A stretch of DNA of 64,000 nt, from contig NZ_AP022586.1 in NCBI RefSeq assembly GCF_010731695.1, forward strand, positions 744,001 through 808,000. Reading direction: 5' to 3'. Position numbers and translations under genes: made by a program. The notes under the pieces are model-generated. The model was given only the letters and a program-made list of their open reading frames with translations. It was not told where the DNA came from and did no database searches. Position 1 is the first letter of the stretch. Each line of letters opens with the position of its first letter. The stretch is from Mycolicibacterium litorale (GTDB taxonomy: Bacteria; Actinomycetota; Actinomycetes; Mycobacteriales; Mycobacteriaceae). Shown piece by piece: positions 1-8,687 of the stretch.

Positions 1-105
1 GGGGGTCAGCTGCAGGTACTCGTAGCCCAGATCCGCGACCAGGCGGGGGAATTCGAGCAGCGCGTGGTCATGGTGGAACGGTGTCGGATCCAATGCGATC
101 TTCAC
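1..105 (-). CDS. sugar phosphate isomerase/epimerase-like protein, partial
   Basis: Only the first 35 codons are present; the gene runs off the left edge. The reading begins GTG (VKIALDPTPFHHDHALLEF), and the GTG overlaps the TGA of the upstream iolG gene by four bases (GTGA), so it is translationally coupled as the seventh gene of the inositol operon. The start resembles TIM-barrel sugar phosphate isomerases of the IolH/IolI/xylose-isomerase-like type, which are common at the end of actinobacterial iol operons. Too little is visible to choose among them; the family call rests partly on context. Confidence 0.6.
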   Translation of the reverse strand, partial: MKIALDPTPFHHDHALLEFPRLVADLGYEYLQLTP

Positions 106-1139
106 AGTCCGCCTCCCCACACCGAGGCACGGTCGACCATCTGCACGTCGACCGGCCGGCCGCTCATGAGCGACGTCACGCCGGCTTCGCACACCGCTGC
201 CGCGGCATAGCCGTCCCATGCGCCCGGTCCGTCGATATACACGCCGGTGTCCGCGCCGCGCCGGACGGCATCGACCCACCGCTGGATCTCGGAATCGTAG
301 GCCTGCCCGAACCGCTCCCGGAAGCTCGGCGTCGACTGCCCACCCCACGTCCCCTGCACCGTCTTGCGCACCAGACCGACATCGAGACCGATCATCGCGC
401 TGCCCTTCTCGCCCACCACTTCAGTGCGCACCTCATAGGCGACGCCGGTGGCGACGAACACCTCGACGTCGACGTGCTTGCCGGACGCGGTGCGGAAGAT
501 CGCGATCTGCGGGTCCTGGAGTCCCGGCGGTCCACCCGGATTCGGGGTCGGGCAAAGCACCTGCACCGACGCGATCTCCTCGTCCAGCAGGAAGCGCGTG
601 ACGTCCACCTCGTGGACGAGCGAGTCCTTCACGATCATCGAGCTGTCGAAACCGGGCGGCACCGTGGGATTGCGGTGTGCGCAGTGCATCACCAGCGGTT
701 GGCCCAGCCCACCCGCGTCCAGCAGCGCCTTCAGCTCGGCGTACTCGTGGTCGAAACGGCGCATGAAACCGACCTGGATCAGCGTGCGGCCGAGCTCGGC
801 CTCACGCTTGACGATCTCCAGGGACGTCTCGACGTCGGTGGTCAGCGGCTTCTCGCACATCACCGGCTTGCCGTGCTCGAGGCAGGCGAGCAGCTGTTTC
901 TCGTGCGTGGGCCCCGGGGTGGCCAGGACGACGGCGTCCACGTCCGGATCGGCGATCGCGTCGAGCGGGTCACCGATGGCACGGCAACCGGGAACGACCG
1001 CGGCGACCTGTTCCGCCTTCTCGGCCAGGTAGTCGTTGACGACGGCCACCCGGGCGCCGGCGATCCTCGAGGTGATCCGTGCGACGTGATCGGCACCCAT
1101 CATGCCGACGCCGAGGACGGCAATCCGCAGATCTGACAT
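102..1139 (-). CDS. iolG: myo-inositol 2-dehydrogenase (Gfo/Idh/MocA family)
   Basis: This cytoplasmic enzyme should oxidise myo-inositol to scyllo-inosose with NAD+, the first step of inositol catabolism. The 345-residue product has the N-terminal Rossmann motif GVGMMG at residues 10-15 and the family EKP motif at 96-98. Lys97, Asp172 and His176 (in DSLVHEVD) occupy the positions of the catalytic Lys-Asp-His triad known from inositol dehydrogenase. The length is typical. It lies 15 bp downstream of iolE and overlaps the next gene by four bases. Other Gfo/Idh/MocA sugar dehydrogenases look alike, but the iol context makes IolG by far the best call. Confidence 0.9.
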   Translation of the reverse strand: MSDLRIAVLGVGMMGADHVARITSRIAGARVAVVNDYLAEKAEQVAAVVPGCRAIGDPLDAIADPDVDAVVLATPGPTHEKQLLACLEHGKPVMCEKPLTTDVETSLEIVKREAELGRTLIQVGFMRRFDHEYAELKALLDAGGLGQPLVMHCAHRNPTVPPGFDSSMIVKDSLVHEVDVTRFLLDEEIASVQVLCPTPNPGGPPGLQDPQIAIFRTASGKHVDVEVFVATGVAYEVRTEVVGEKGSAMIGLDVGLVRKTVQGTWGGQSTPSFRERFGQAYDSEIQRWVDAVRRGADTGVYIDGPGAWDGYAAAAVCEAGVTSLMSGRPVDVQMVDRASVWGGGL

Positions 1140-1154
1140 TGACTCGGCTCCTGC

Positions 1155-2060
1155 TCAGTTGAATCGGACGGACGGAATCCCGCAGGACCCCAGGTAATTA
1201 CGAGTGCGCTTGGCGATCGGCAGCGGTGCATCGGGTGCGCACGGATACATGTCCTGCTCGACGATTGCGAACACGTCTACGCCGAGGCGCTCCACCGCCG
1301 CGAGCAGGGGAGGCATGTCCGGGATGCCACGCGGCGGCTCGGTCATGGCGCCGAGCCGCACCGCTTCGCCGAACGGGAGATCGTCGGCGTCTACCTTCGC
1401 CATGACGGCCGGATCGACCTGCTTGAGATGCAGGTAGCCGATCCGCTCGGGGGCCCGCTCGATGATCGCGATGTTGTCACCTCCGCAGTAGCTGATGTGG
1501 CCGGTGTCCAGGCACAGGTTCACGGACTCGGCGTCGGTTCCGTCGAGGAAGCGGTACACGTGCTCCTCGGTGTCGACGTGGCTGTCGGCGTGCGGGTGGT
1601 ATTGCGCCCGGACGCCGTACTGCTCGAACATCGCCTTGCCGAGTCGGTTCATCCCGTCGGTCTTGCGCTTCCACTGCTCGGGGGTCAGGGTGCGGTCCTC
1701 GAGGACTGCCCCTGTCGCGGGGTCGCGCCACATTTCGGGGATGACGACGACGTGCCTGCCGCCGACCGCGGCGGTCAACTTCGCCACGTCCTCGATCTGC
1801 GACCACACCGCATCCCAGGATTCGTCTTGATGCAGGTGCTCGAAAACCGTTCCCGCCGAGAGCTTCAGGCCGCGCGATGCGAGCTCGTCGGTCAGCCGCT
1901 CCGGATCGGTCGGCAGGTATCCGTAGGGTCCCAGTTCGATCCATTGGTATCCGGACGCTGCGACCTCGTCGAGGAACCGGGTGTACGGCGTCTGGCCCGG
2001 GTCGTCGGGGAACCAGACACCCCATGAGTCTGGGGCCGAGCCGACGAGAATTCTGCTCAT
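1155..2060 (-). CDS. iolE: myo-inosose-2 dehydratase
   Basis: IolE dehydrates 2-keto-myo-inositol to the trihydroxycyclohexane dione, the second step of inositol breakdown. The 301-residue product starts MSRILVGSAPDSWGVWF, typical of IolE. It is a xylose-isomerase-like TIM barrel with likely metal ligands in QYHPHADSH (His155, His157) and LCLDTGHISY (Asp185, His188). The ATG at 2060 overlaps the iolD stop in an ATGA. The same frame stays open upstream as far as 2675, but that part lies inside iolD, so the longer reading is rejected. Confidence 0.93.
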   Translation of the reverse strand: MSRILVGSAPDSWGVWFPDDPGQTPYTRFLDEVAASGYQWIELGPYGYLPTDPERLTDELASRGLKLSAGTVFEHLHQDESWDAVWSQIEDVAKLTAAVGGRHVVVIPEMWRDPATGAVLEDRTLTPEQWKRKTDGMNRLGKAMFEQYGVRAQYHPHADSHVDTEEHVYRFLDGTDAESVNLCLDTGHISYCGGDNIAIIERAPERIGYLHLKQVDPAVMAKVDADDLPFGEAVRLGAMTEPPRGIPDMPPLLAAVERLGVDVFAIVEQDMYPCAPDAPLPIAKRTRNYLGSCGIPSVRFN

Positions 2061-4030
2061 TGTGGTGTTCCGTTCCTGGGGTCGGAGGGGCGCAGAAGGG
2101 GGCGCTGGATCTGCTTCCAGTCCGCATAAGTCCGGTAGGCAATCTGCGTGGACGGCAGCGTGGAAGTCTCGGAAACCGGTACGTCCCACCAGGATTCGCT
2201 GTCCGGGGCAGCGATCATGGGGTCTGTCTCGACGTGGATCACCGTGGTCCGCTCGCTGGCCTTGGCGACTTTGACCGCGTCGGTGAACTCGGCGGCGGTG
2301 GTGACCCGGATGACGTCCGCGCCGAGGCTGGCCGCGTTGGCGGCCAGATCCACCGGCAGTTTGTCCCCGTCGAGGCGGCCGTCGTCGGAGCGGAATCGGT
2401 AAGAGGTGCCGAACCGTTGGGAGCCGAGCGCTTCGGACAACGAACCGATCGAAGCGAAACCGTGGTTCTGCACCAGCACCACGATTACCTTGACGTTCTC
2501 CTGTACGGCGGTCACCAGTTCGGTGGCCATCATCAGATAGGAGCCGTCGCCGACCATGATGAACACGTCCCGGTCCGGTTCGGCCATCTTCGCGCCGATA
2601 CCGCCGGCGACCTCGTATCCCATGCAGGAGTAGCCGTATTCGACGTGGTAGCCCTTGCGGTCCCGGGTCCGCCACAGCTTGTGCAGATCACCAGGCATCG
2701 ATCCGGCCGCGCACACCACCACGTCGTGCGCGTCGGACAGGGAGTTGACCAGCCCTATCACCTGGTTCTGGTTCAGGGCGGTGCCGTCGTCCACCCGGTA
2801 GGCGGCGCTCACGGTGTCCTCCCACTGCCTGGCCAGCGCCGCGACGCGCGAACGGAATTCGTCGTCCACCGCGTAGTCGGCCAGCGCCTCGGTCAGTGCT
2901 TCGATCGCCTCCCGGGCGTCGGCGACGACGCTGACGCCGCCCTGTTTGACCGCGTCGAGCGATGCGACGTTGATGTTGACGAAGCGGACGTCGGGATCGT
3001 TGAACGCGGTCCGCGAAGCGGTCGTGAAATCGCTGTACCGGGTACCGATCCCGATCACCACGTCGGCTTCCGCGGCGAGGGCGTTGGCCGCGGTGGTACC
3101 GGTGGATCCGACGGCGCCCACGGACTGGGGATGGTCGTACGGAAGGGCGCCCTTGCCGGCCTGGCTCTGCCCGACGGGGATGCCGGTGCGCTCACAGAGC
3201 GCGGCGAGGGCATCGGTGGCGCCGGAGTAGATGACACCGCCACCAGCGACGATCAGAGGCCTGCGGGCCGAACGGATCACCTCGGCCGCGCGGGCGATGA
3301 CCGAGCGCTCGGGGAGCGGCCGGGCGACGTGCCAGGTGCGTTCGGCGAACAGCGATTCCGGCCAATCGTGGGCCTCGGCCTGGACGTCCTGAGGGATCGA
3401 CACGGTCGCCGCACCGGTTTCGACCGGGTCGGTGAGCACCCGCATCGCGCCCAGCAGGGCGGCGGGCAACTGCTCGGGCCGCCACACCCGGTCGAAATAG
3501 CGCGAGAGCGGTTTGAACGCGTCGTTGACCGTGACATCACCCGCCGACGGAAGCTCGAGCTCCTGCAGCACCGGCGCGCTGGCCCGGGTGGCGAAGGTGT
3601 CGGCAGGCAGGAGCAACACCGGCAACCGGTTGATGGTCGCCAGCGCCGCGCCCGTCAGCATGTTGGTCGAACCGGGGCCGACGCTGGCTGTGACAGCCCA
3701 CGTCTGCAGGCGGTCCTTCTGCCGGGCGTAGGCGACGGCGCTGTGCACCATGGCCTGTTCGTTGCGTCCGAGGACGTAGCGCAGCATCGGCTCGGTGCCT
3801 GCCTCGAGGGCCTCCACCTCGTCCTGCAGCAGAGCCTGTCCCAGACCTGCCACGTTCCCGTGGCCGAAGATGCCGAACGCACCCGCGAAGAACTTGACGC
3901 GTTCACCGTCGCGTTCGGCGTACTGGTTGCCGAGGAACCGAACGGTGGCCTGCGCGACCGTGAGTCGCACGGTGGGTTCGGTGTCAGGGGTTTTCTCGGC
4001 CCGCTTCGGGGCGGTGGAGACCACGGTCAC
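2057..4030 (-). CDS. iolD: 3D-(3,5/4)-trihydroxycyclohexane-1,2-dione hydrolase
   Basis: IolD is the thiamine-diphosphate enzyme that opens the inositol-derived ring to give 5-deoxy-glucuronate. The 657-residue protein has the three-domain layout of the acetolactate synthase superfamily. The N-terminal GAFGIFGHGNVAGLGQAL stretch is characteristic of IolD, and the C-terminal diphosphate-binding motif runs from GDG (about residues 494-496) to QNHGFASIG. The start is a GTG at 4030 that overlaps the iolB stop by four bases (GTGA), and the end overlaps iolE by four bases. Length and neighbours agree with the family. Confidence 0.95.
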   Translation of the reverse strand: MTVVSTAPKRAEKTPDTEPTVRLTVAQATVRFLGNQYAERDGERVKFFAGAFGIFGHGNVAGLGQALLQDEVEALEAGTEPMLRYVLGRNEQAMVHSAVAYARQKDRLQTWAVTASVGPGSTNMLTGAALATINRLPVLLLPADTFATRASAPVLQELELPSAGDVTVNDAFKPLSRYFDRVWRPEQLPAALLGAMRVLTDPVETGAATVSIPQDVQAEAHDWPESLFAERTWHVARPLPERSVIARAAEVIRSARRPLIVAGGGVIYSGATDALAALCERTGIPVGQSQAGKGALPYDHPQSVGAVGSTGTTAANALAAEADVVIGIGTRYSDFTTASRTAFNDPDVRFVNINVASLDAVKQGGVSVVADAREAIEALTEALADYAVDDEFRSRVAALARQWEDTVSAAYRVDDGTALNQNQVIGLVNSLSDAHDVVVCAAGSMPGDLHKLWRTRDRKGYHVEYGYSCMGYEVAGGIGAKMAEPDRDVFIMVGDGSYLMMATELVTAVQENVKVIVVLVQNHGFASIGSLSEALGSQRFGTSYRFRSDDGRLDGDKLPVDLAANAASLGADVIRVTTAAEFTDAVKVAKASERTTVIHVETDPMIAAPDSESWWDVPVSETSTLPSTQIAYRTYADWKQIQRPLLRPSDPRNGTPQ

Positions 4031-4896
4031 TGTCCTCTCGGGTTATGGAGTGGCAGACGGGGATCGACGCCCTGGTCGCTCCATGTGTCACGCAGCCACG
4101 TGTGTTCGGGGTCGTCGACGATCTTCCAGGACCGCTCGGCGCCCGGACCGGCCATGACGTTCAGGTAGTACATGTGGTAGCCCGGCGCGGCGACCGACGG
4201 CCCGTGATAGCCGTGCGGCACCAGCACGACGTCGCCGGTGCGGACCTCTTCGAGGACTTCGATCGGACGGTCGGGCGTGCCGTAGACCCGGTGGTAGCCG
4301 AAACCGCGGGACCCGTCGGGACCGGCGGCGATCTCGAAGTAGTAGATCTCCTCGAGTTCGCTTTCGGTCGCGGTGTTCTCGTCGTGCTTGTGCGCCGGAT
4401 AGCTCGACCAGTTACCACCGGGGGTGATGACCTCACAGGCGATCAGCGAGTCCGCCTCGAAGCTGTCGGCGGTGCCGAAGTTGTGTACCTGTCGACTGCA
4501 ATTGCCCGCACCGCGCAGCTCGACCGGGACGTCGGCGGCGGCCACCCGGCGGTTGGGCAGCGCCCGGCCCGCCCTGGCACCGCAGATTGCGAACCGGCCG
4601 GCACCGGCGAGCACATAGGGCTGGTCGATACCCAGGTACACCATGTCGGCCGGTCCGCTGAACACTGAAGTGCGGGGCGACAATTCGAAGCGTTCACCGC
4701 CGCACTCGACCGTGCCGCCACCGGTGAGCGGCACGATCATCACCTCGTTGTCGCCGGTGGTCAGGTCGGCGCTATGCGTCTGGTCGAGCTCGATCACCTG
4801 CAGTGAGGATTCGGTCCAGCCGGCCGACTTCGGGGTGACGTCGACCGCGAACGGCGGCTCCGCGCTGTGGGCGGCGATGTAGTACTCGCTGCGCAC
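4027..4896 (-). CDS. iolB: 5-deoxy-glucuronate isomerase
   Basis: IolB isomerises 5-deoxy-D-glucuronate to 2-deoxy-5-keto-D-gluconate, the substrate of IolC. The 289-residue protein is a two-cupin barrel. Metal-binding histidines are expected in SYPAHKHDENT, with the glutamate of ELEEIYYFEI, and a second set is visible around HGYHGPSVAAPGYHMYY. The start is a GTG at 4896 (VRSEYYIAAH), three bases after the stop of the aldolase-like gene upstream. Its end overlaps the iolD start. The family length is about 270-290 residues, so the protein is complete. Confidence 0.94.
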   Translation of the reverse strand: MRSEYYIAAHSAEPPFAVDVTPKSAGWTESSLQVIELDQTHSADLTTGDNEVMIVPLTGGGTVECGGERFELSPRTSVFSGPADMVYLGIDQPYVLAGAGRFAICGARAGRALPNRRVAAADVPVELRGAGNCSRQVHNFGTADSFEADSLIACEVITPGGNWSSYPAHKHDENTATESELEEIYYFEIAAGPDGSRGFGYHRVYGTPDRPIEVLEEVRTGDVVLVPHGYHGPSVAAPGYHMYYLNVMAGPGAERSWKIVDDPEHTWLRDTWSDQGVDPRLPLHNPRGQ

Positions 4897-4899
4897 CGG

Positions 4900-5787
4900 T
4901 CACCTCACCATCGAGACGGCGGTGGCCACCGCCGAGCTGACATCGTCGTCCGGGGGGTAGAGCAAGGTGCGGCCCACGATCAGACCGCGCACCGACGGCA
5001 GCTCGAGCGCCTTCTCCCAACTGGCGAACGCCTTGTCCGGATCGGCGGGATCGCCTCCGAGCAGCAGCGTCGGCAGGGTGGTGGATTCCATGACGCGGTC
5101 CATCTCGTCGACCACCGGCAACTTCATCCAGGTGTGCGACGACGTCGAGCCGAGGCCCTGGCCGATGTGGACGCTCTTGATGACGGCGTCGGGGGAGAGG
5201 TCGTTGCGGACCTTGCCGTTGACACGGCTGGACATGAACGGCTCCACCATGGCGATGAGGTCACGGGCGGCGAGTTCGTCGATGGCCTCGGCGCAGGCCG
5301 CCATCGTCGCGACCGTACCGGGATCGTCGAGATCGATCCGGCACAGCATCTTTCCGCCGTTCATCTTCGCCGCCGCGGTCGATTCGGCGGTCGCGCCGGT
5401 CATCCGGTCGTCCAGCTCGAACGCCGCGCCGGCCAGGCCGCCGCGGTTGAACGAGGAGAACACCACCTTGTCCTCGAGGGCGCCGACGAGCACGAGGTCG
5501 TCGAGGATGTCGGCGGTGGCGAGCACGCCGTCCACACCGGGGTCGGCCAGCGCCGCGCGCAGCCGGTCCAGCAGGTCGGTGCGGCTGTTCATCGCCGTCG
5601 GCCGCGAACCCACGGCCAGCGCGCCCCGGGCGGGGTGGTCCGCCGCGACGATCATCAGCCGGCCGTTGCCACGGATCAGGGGTCGTGGGGTGCGGGCCTG
5701 CCACGCGCGGGCGATGGCGCCCGGATCGCTGGCCCGCAGTTCGGTGAGCTCCGCGTAGTCGGCGCACATGGTTGCCTGCTCAGGCAT
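4900..5787 (-). CDS. Cgl0159-type (beta/alpha)8 aldolase-like protein of the inositol pathway
   Basis: This 295-residue protein belongs to the Cgl0159 family, DeoC/class I aldolase-like TIM barrels found in actinobacterial iol clusters. It probably cleaves 2-deoxy-5-keto-gluconate 6-phosphate, the job of IolJ in Bacillus; that role is inferred from position next to iolC and the absence of a class II IolJ here. Visible features are the LMIVAADHPARG stretch near the N-terminus and internal strands such as GGKMLCRIDLDD and LPTLLLGGD. The ATG at 5787 overlaps the iolC stop by eight bases. The frame is open further upstream, but that part lies inside iolC. Confidence 0.8.
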   Translation of the reverse strand: MPEQATMCADYAELTELRASDPGAIARAWQARTPRPLIRGNGRLMIVAADHPARGALAVGSRPTAMNSRTDLLDRLRAALADPGVDGVLATADILDDLVLVGALEDKVVFSSFNRGGLAGAAFELDDRMTGATAESTAAAKMNGGKMLCRIDLDDPGTVATMAACAEAIDELAARDLIAMVEPFMSSRVNGKVRNDLSPDAVIKSVHIGQGLGSTSSHTWMKLPVVDEMDRVMESTTLPTLLLGGDPADPDKAFASWEKALELPSVRGLIVGRTLLYPPDDDVSSAVATAVSMVR

Positions 5788-6805
5788 TGACCGCCTCCGA
5801 TGCCGTCTGCTCGGCCAGCGCGGCCACCTCGGCGGCGCTGGGCATGGCGGTCGAACACTCGAGTCGCGACGCGACGATCGCGCCCGCGGCGTTGGCATAG
5901 CGCAGCGTCTTCTCGAGCGACCAGCCGTGCAACAGTCCGTGGCAGAGGCTGCCGCCGAACGCATCTCCGGCGCCGAGGCCGTTGACCACGTCGACGTCGT
6001 TGGGCGCCACGGTGACCGACGAGTGCCTGGTCTTGCCCAGCACGCCGCGCGGTCCCTGCTTGACGATGGCGAGTTCGACACCGAGGTCGAGCAGCGCGTC
6101 GGCGGCCCGGTGCGGATTGGTCTCGCCGACGGCGATCTCGCACTCCTCGCGGTTGCCCACCGCCACCGTGACGTGGGGGAGTGCCCGCTGCACCTGCTCG
6201 GTCGCCGCAGCGGGGGACTCCCAGAACATCGGCCGATAGTCGAGGTCGAGCACTGTCAGCGGCGCCCGCCCGCGCGCCGTCCAGGCGGCGAAATGGGTGC
6301 TGCGGCTCGGCTCTTCGGACAGCCCGGTCGCCGTCGCCCAGAACAGTCGCGCCGTGCCGATGGCCTCGGCGTCGATGTCCTCGGGCCGGATCTGCAGGTC
6401 GGGAGCGCTCGGCTCGCGGTAGAAGTAGAGCGGGAAGTGGTCCGGCGGGAAGATCTCGCAGAAGGTGACCGGAGTCGGGTATTCGCAGTAGGTGCCCACG
6501 TAGCGGTTGTCGACCCCGAGGCGGCCGAGTTCACTGCGGACGAAGCGCCCGAAGGGGTCGGCTCCGACGCCCGACACGAGTGCGGCCCGGTCGCCCAGGC
6601 GCGCCGCGGCCACCGCCACGTTGGCCGCACTGCCGCCGAGGAACTTGCCGAACGATTCGACGTCCTCGAGGCCGCAGCCGACCTGGAGGGGATAGATGTC
6701 GACGCCGCAACGCCCGATGGCGAGGACGTCGAATGGCTTCGCGCTGCTCAAAAGTCGGCTCTTTCGATCGATGGGGGACGTTGTCTCGACTGTGCCCGCC
6801 GTCAC
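5780..6805 (-). CDS. iolC: 5-dehydro-2-deoxygluconokinase (PfkB family)
   Basis: IolC phosphorylates 2-deoxy-5-keto-gluconate with ATP, trapping the ring-opened inositol intermediate. The PfkB/ribokinase signatures are the N-terminal FGKFLGGSAANVAVAAARLG and the C-terminal GLGAGDAFGG (GAGDAF at residues 278-283, Asp281 the likely catalytic base). As read here the start is GTG 6805 (341 residues). A TTG at 6751, just before SSAKPFDVLAIGRCGVD, is an alternative, because homologues begin close to the FDVLAIGR strand and a TTGACA box lies at 6813-6818 on this strand. First gene of the inositol operon. Confidence 0.9.
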   Translation of the reverse strand: MTAGTVETTSPIDRKSRLLSSAKPFDVLAIGRCGVDIYPLQVGCGLEDVESFGKFLGGSAANVAVAAARLGDRAALVSGVGADPFGRFVRSELGRLGVDNRYVGTYCEYPTPVTFCEIFPPDHFPLYFYREPSAPDLQIRPEDIDAEAIGTARLFWATATGLSEEPSRSTHFAAWTARGRAPLTVLDLDYRPMFWESPAAATEQVQRALPHVTVAVGNREECEIAVGETNPHRAADALLDLGVELAIVKQGPRGVLGKTRHSSVTVAPNDVDVVNGLGAGDAFGGSLCHGLLHGWSLEKTLRYANAAGAIVASRLECSTAMPSAAEVAALAEQTASEAVNA

Positions 6806-6811
6806 CGCGGC

Positions 6812-6834
6812 ATGTCAATAGTTTGTCCTGACAT
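6812..6834. promoter_or_regulatory. inverted repeat overlapping a TTGACA box of the iolC promoter
   Basis: The arms ATGTCA (6812-6817) and TGACAT (6829-6834) form a perfect inverted repeat with an 11-base spacer. On the minus strand TTGACA at 6818-6813 is a perfect -35 hexamer pointing into iolC. The site lies in the divergent spacer between iolC and a GntR/HutC gene, so it is a plausible operator for that regulator. The hexamer and repeat are seen; the regulator assignment is inference. Confidence 0.45.
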
Positions 6835-6845
6835 TCTATCTTTCG

Positions 6846-6859
6846 AACATTTGGATGTT
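6846..6859. promoter_or_regulatory. inverted repeat AACAT-N4-ATGTT in front of the gntR gene
   Basis: AACAT (6846-6850) and ATGTT (6855-6859) form a perfect 14-bp inverted repeat. A -10-like TATTCT at 6870-6875 follows on the plus strand, so the repeat covers the expected -35 position of the regulator promoter. It shares the ACAT/ATGT core with the repeat at 6812-6834, suggesting one autoregulating protein binds both. Inference from position and symmetry only. Confidence 0.4.
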
Positions 6860-6906
6860 AGGCTTCGACTATTCTCTGCGGGGTCCACTCGGAGATCGGA
6901 GACGAC

Positions 6907-7638
6907 GTGCCACTGACAGTGGAGATCGACAGGTCAAGCCCTGTTCCCCTCTACTTTCAACTCGCCCAGGCGATCGAGTCGGCCATCCGTGACGGCGAAC
7001 TCGCGCCCGGTGATCGGTTCGAGAACGAGTTGGCGCTCGCCAAGCGGCTGGCTCTCTCACGTCCCACCACCCGGCGCGCCATCCAGGAACTCGTTGACAA
7101 AGGTCTGCTGGTGCGCAAGCGAGGGGTCGGCACCCAGGTCGTGCAGAATCCGGTGCACCGACGGGTCGAGCTCACCAGCCTCTTCGACGATCTCGCACGT
7201 GCCGGCCAGCAGCCGTCCACCCAACTCCTCGACTATCGGGTTGGCCCGCCGGACGAGGAAGTGGCGCGCGAATTGTCGATCGCCGCCGACTGTGAGGTGG
7301 TCTCGATCCAGCGACTCCGGTGCGCCAACGGTGAACCGCTGGCGGTGATGGTCAACCACCTGCCTGCTGAGATCGCCCCGGCACCGGATGAATTGGAGAG
7401 CAGCGGGTTGTACCAGTCGTTGCGCGCCCGCGGCGTCCACATCCGGCTGGCCCGCCAGCGCATCGGCGCGAAGGCGGCCACGCGTGCCGAGGCGAGACTG
7501 CTGGACGAGAAGCCCAACGCGCCTCTGCTGACCATGGCGCGCACCGCATTCGACGATTCGGGCACCGCCGTCGAGTTCGGAACGCACTGCTATCGCGCCT
7601 CTCGCTACTACTTCGACACGACGCTCGTCGACCGCTGA
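6907..7638 (+). CDS. GntR/HutC-family transcriptional regulator, probable inositol operon regulator
   Basis: The 243-residue protein has an N-terminal winged helix (about residues 10-78) with the GntR signature around GDRFENELALAKRLALSRPTTRRAIQELVDKGLLVRKRGVGT, and a C-terminal UTRA ligand-binding domain (about 95-240). This is the HutC subfamily, whose members respond to small metabolites. It starts with GTG at 6907 and is divergent from iolC across a 101-bp spacer holding two inverted repeats. By position it most likely controls the iol operon and itself. Its 3' end overlaps the convergent lacI-type gene by 31 bp. Confidence 0.88.
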   Translation: MPLTVEIDRSSPVPLYFQLAQAIESAIRDGELAPGDRFENELALAKRLALSRPTTRRAIQELVDKGLLVRKRGVGTQVVQNPVHRRVELTSLFDDLARAGQQPSTQLLDYRVGPPDEEVARELSIAADCEVVSIQRLRCANGEPLAVMVNHLPAEIAPAPDELESSGLYQSLRARGVHIRLARQRIGAKAATRAEARLLDEKPNAPLLTMARTAFDDSGTAVEFGTHCYRASRYYFDTTLVDR

Positions 7639-8663
7639 CGCGGCGGCGCGGTGGTACCGCGAATCACCAGGCTCGAGTCGAGCACCACGTCGCGCTCGTC
7701 CCCGCCGTCGCCATCGAGCATGCTGACCGCCAGGCGGACCGCGTGGTCGGCCAGCGCCGCGGCATCCTGGTGCACGGTCGTCAGATCGATGCGGGGGTTG
7801 TCGGACAAGCGGCTGTCGTCGTAGCCGATCAGTGACAGGTCTTTCGGCACGTCGACTCCAGCGCGGGTGAATACGTCGAGCATGCCCAGTGCGCAGCGGT
7901 CGTTGCCGGCCAGCACGGCGGTGGGCAGCGACGGGGCCGACAACATCGCGCGGGCCGCGGCGGCGCCGGCGGTCTCGTTGTGCGCGCCCGGCAGCACGAC
8001 GGCCGACGCCGTCAGCCCGTGCCTGCGCATTGCCGTGCAGTAGCCCCGTTTGCGGTCGGCCGAGCCCGGATCGGTGCCGCCGTCGACATGGTGGATCTCC
8101 CGGTGGCCGAGACTCACCAGATAGTCCACCGCCTGCTGGATGCCCTGGACGTCGTCGGTGCGCACGGTTGCCAGCCCCTGGTGCGGCTTGAGCCTGCGGC
8201 CAACGACCACCACCGGCACTTTCTCCGCGAGCCCGGTGAGGTAGCGAAAGCCCGACGTCGGCCCGAGCAGGATGAGAGCACCGCACCGGTGGCTCAGCAG
8301 TGCATCGATGGGGACCGACTCCGGCCGATCGGGCAGGTTCGCCGACAGCAGCACCTCGTAGCCGAGCCGCTCGGCCGCCGGGTAGATCCCGGTGACGAGT
8401 TCAGCCTCGAACAGCTGGTGCACGTCCATCAGGACGCCGAGGGTGCGGCTGCGCCCCCGTGCCAGCAGCCGCGCCGCGGAGTCGGGCCGGTAGCCGAGCT
8501 CTTGAGCGACCGCGAGCACCCGCTGTTTGGTCTCCTCGCTCGCCCCGGGTTTGCCGTCGAGGATGAAGGACACCAGCGTGCGTGACACACCGGCCCCGTT
8601 GGCGACGTCGGCCATCGTCGGCTTGCGGCCGGGATGGCGTTCGGCGGCCGGACTGGGCGGCAT
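7608..8663 (-). CDS. LacI-family transcriptional regulator
   Basis: The 351-residue protein has an N-terminal LacI helix-turn-helix (about residues 14-65: TMADVANGAGVSRTLVSFIL, then the hinge helix with SAARLLARGRS). A periplasmic-binding-protein-like sugar-sensing domain follows, with the usual VLAGNDRCALGMLDVF and SLIGYDDSRLSD stretches. It is divergent from the isomerase and sugar transporter genes at 8768-11219, and the 104-bp spacer carries an operator-like repeat. It therefore probably represses that transport cassette until its sugar or polyol ligand appears. ATG start at 8663. Confidence 0.92.
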   Translation of the reverse strand: MPPSPAAERHPGRKPTMADVANGAGVSRTLVSFILDGKPGASEETKQRVLAVAQELGYRPDSAARLLARGRSRTLGVLMDVHQLFEAELVTGIYPAAERLGYEVLLSANLPDRPESVPIDALLSHRCGALILLGPTSGFRYLTGLAEKVPVVVVGRRLKPHQGLATVRTDDVQGIQQAVDYLVSLGHREIHHVDGGTDPGSADRKRGYCTAMRRHGLTASAVVLPGAHNETAGAAAARAMLSAPSLPTAVLAGNDRCALGMLDVFTRAGVDVPKDLSLIGYDDSRLSDNPRIDLTTVHQDAAALADHAVRLAVSMLDGDGGDERDVVLDSSLVIRGTTAPPRQRSTSVVSK

Positions 8664-8687
8664 TCGGTGACCTCCTGGATGTGATGG

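Noticed and set aside
1877..4168. 763-codon plus-strand open frame antisense to iolD and iolE.
   Set aside because: Same shadow effect of codon third-position GC; no motifs, and the overlapped iol genes are strongly supported.
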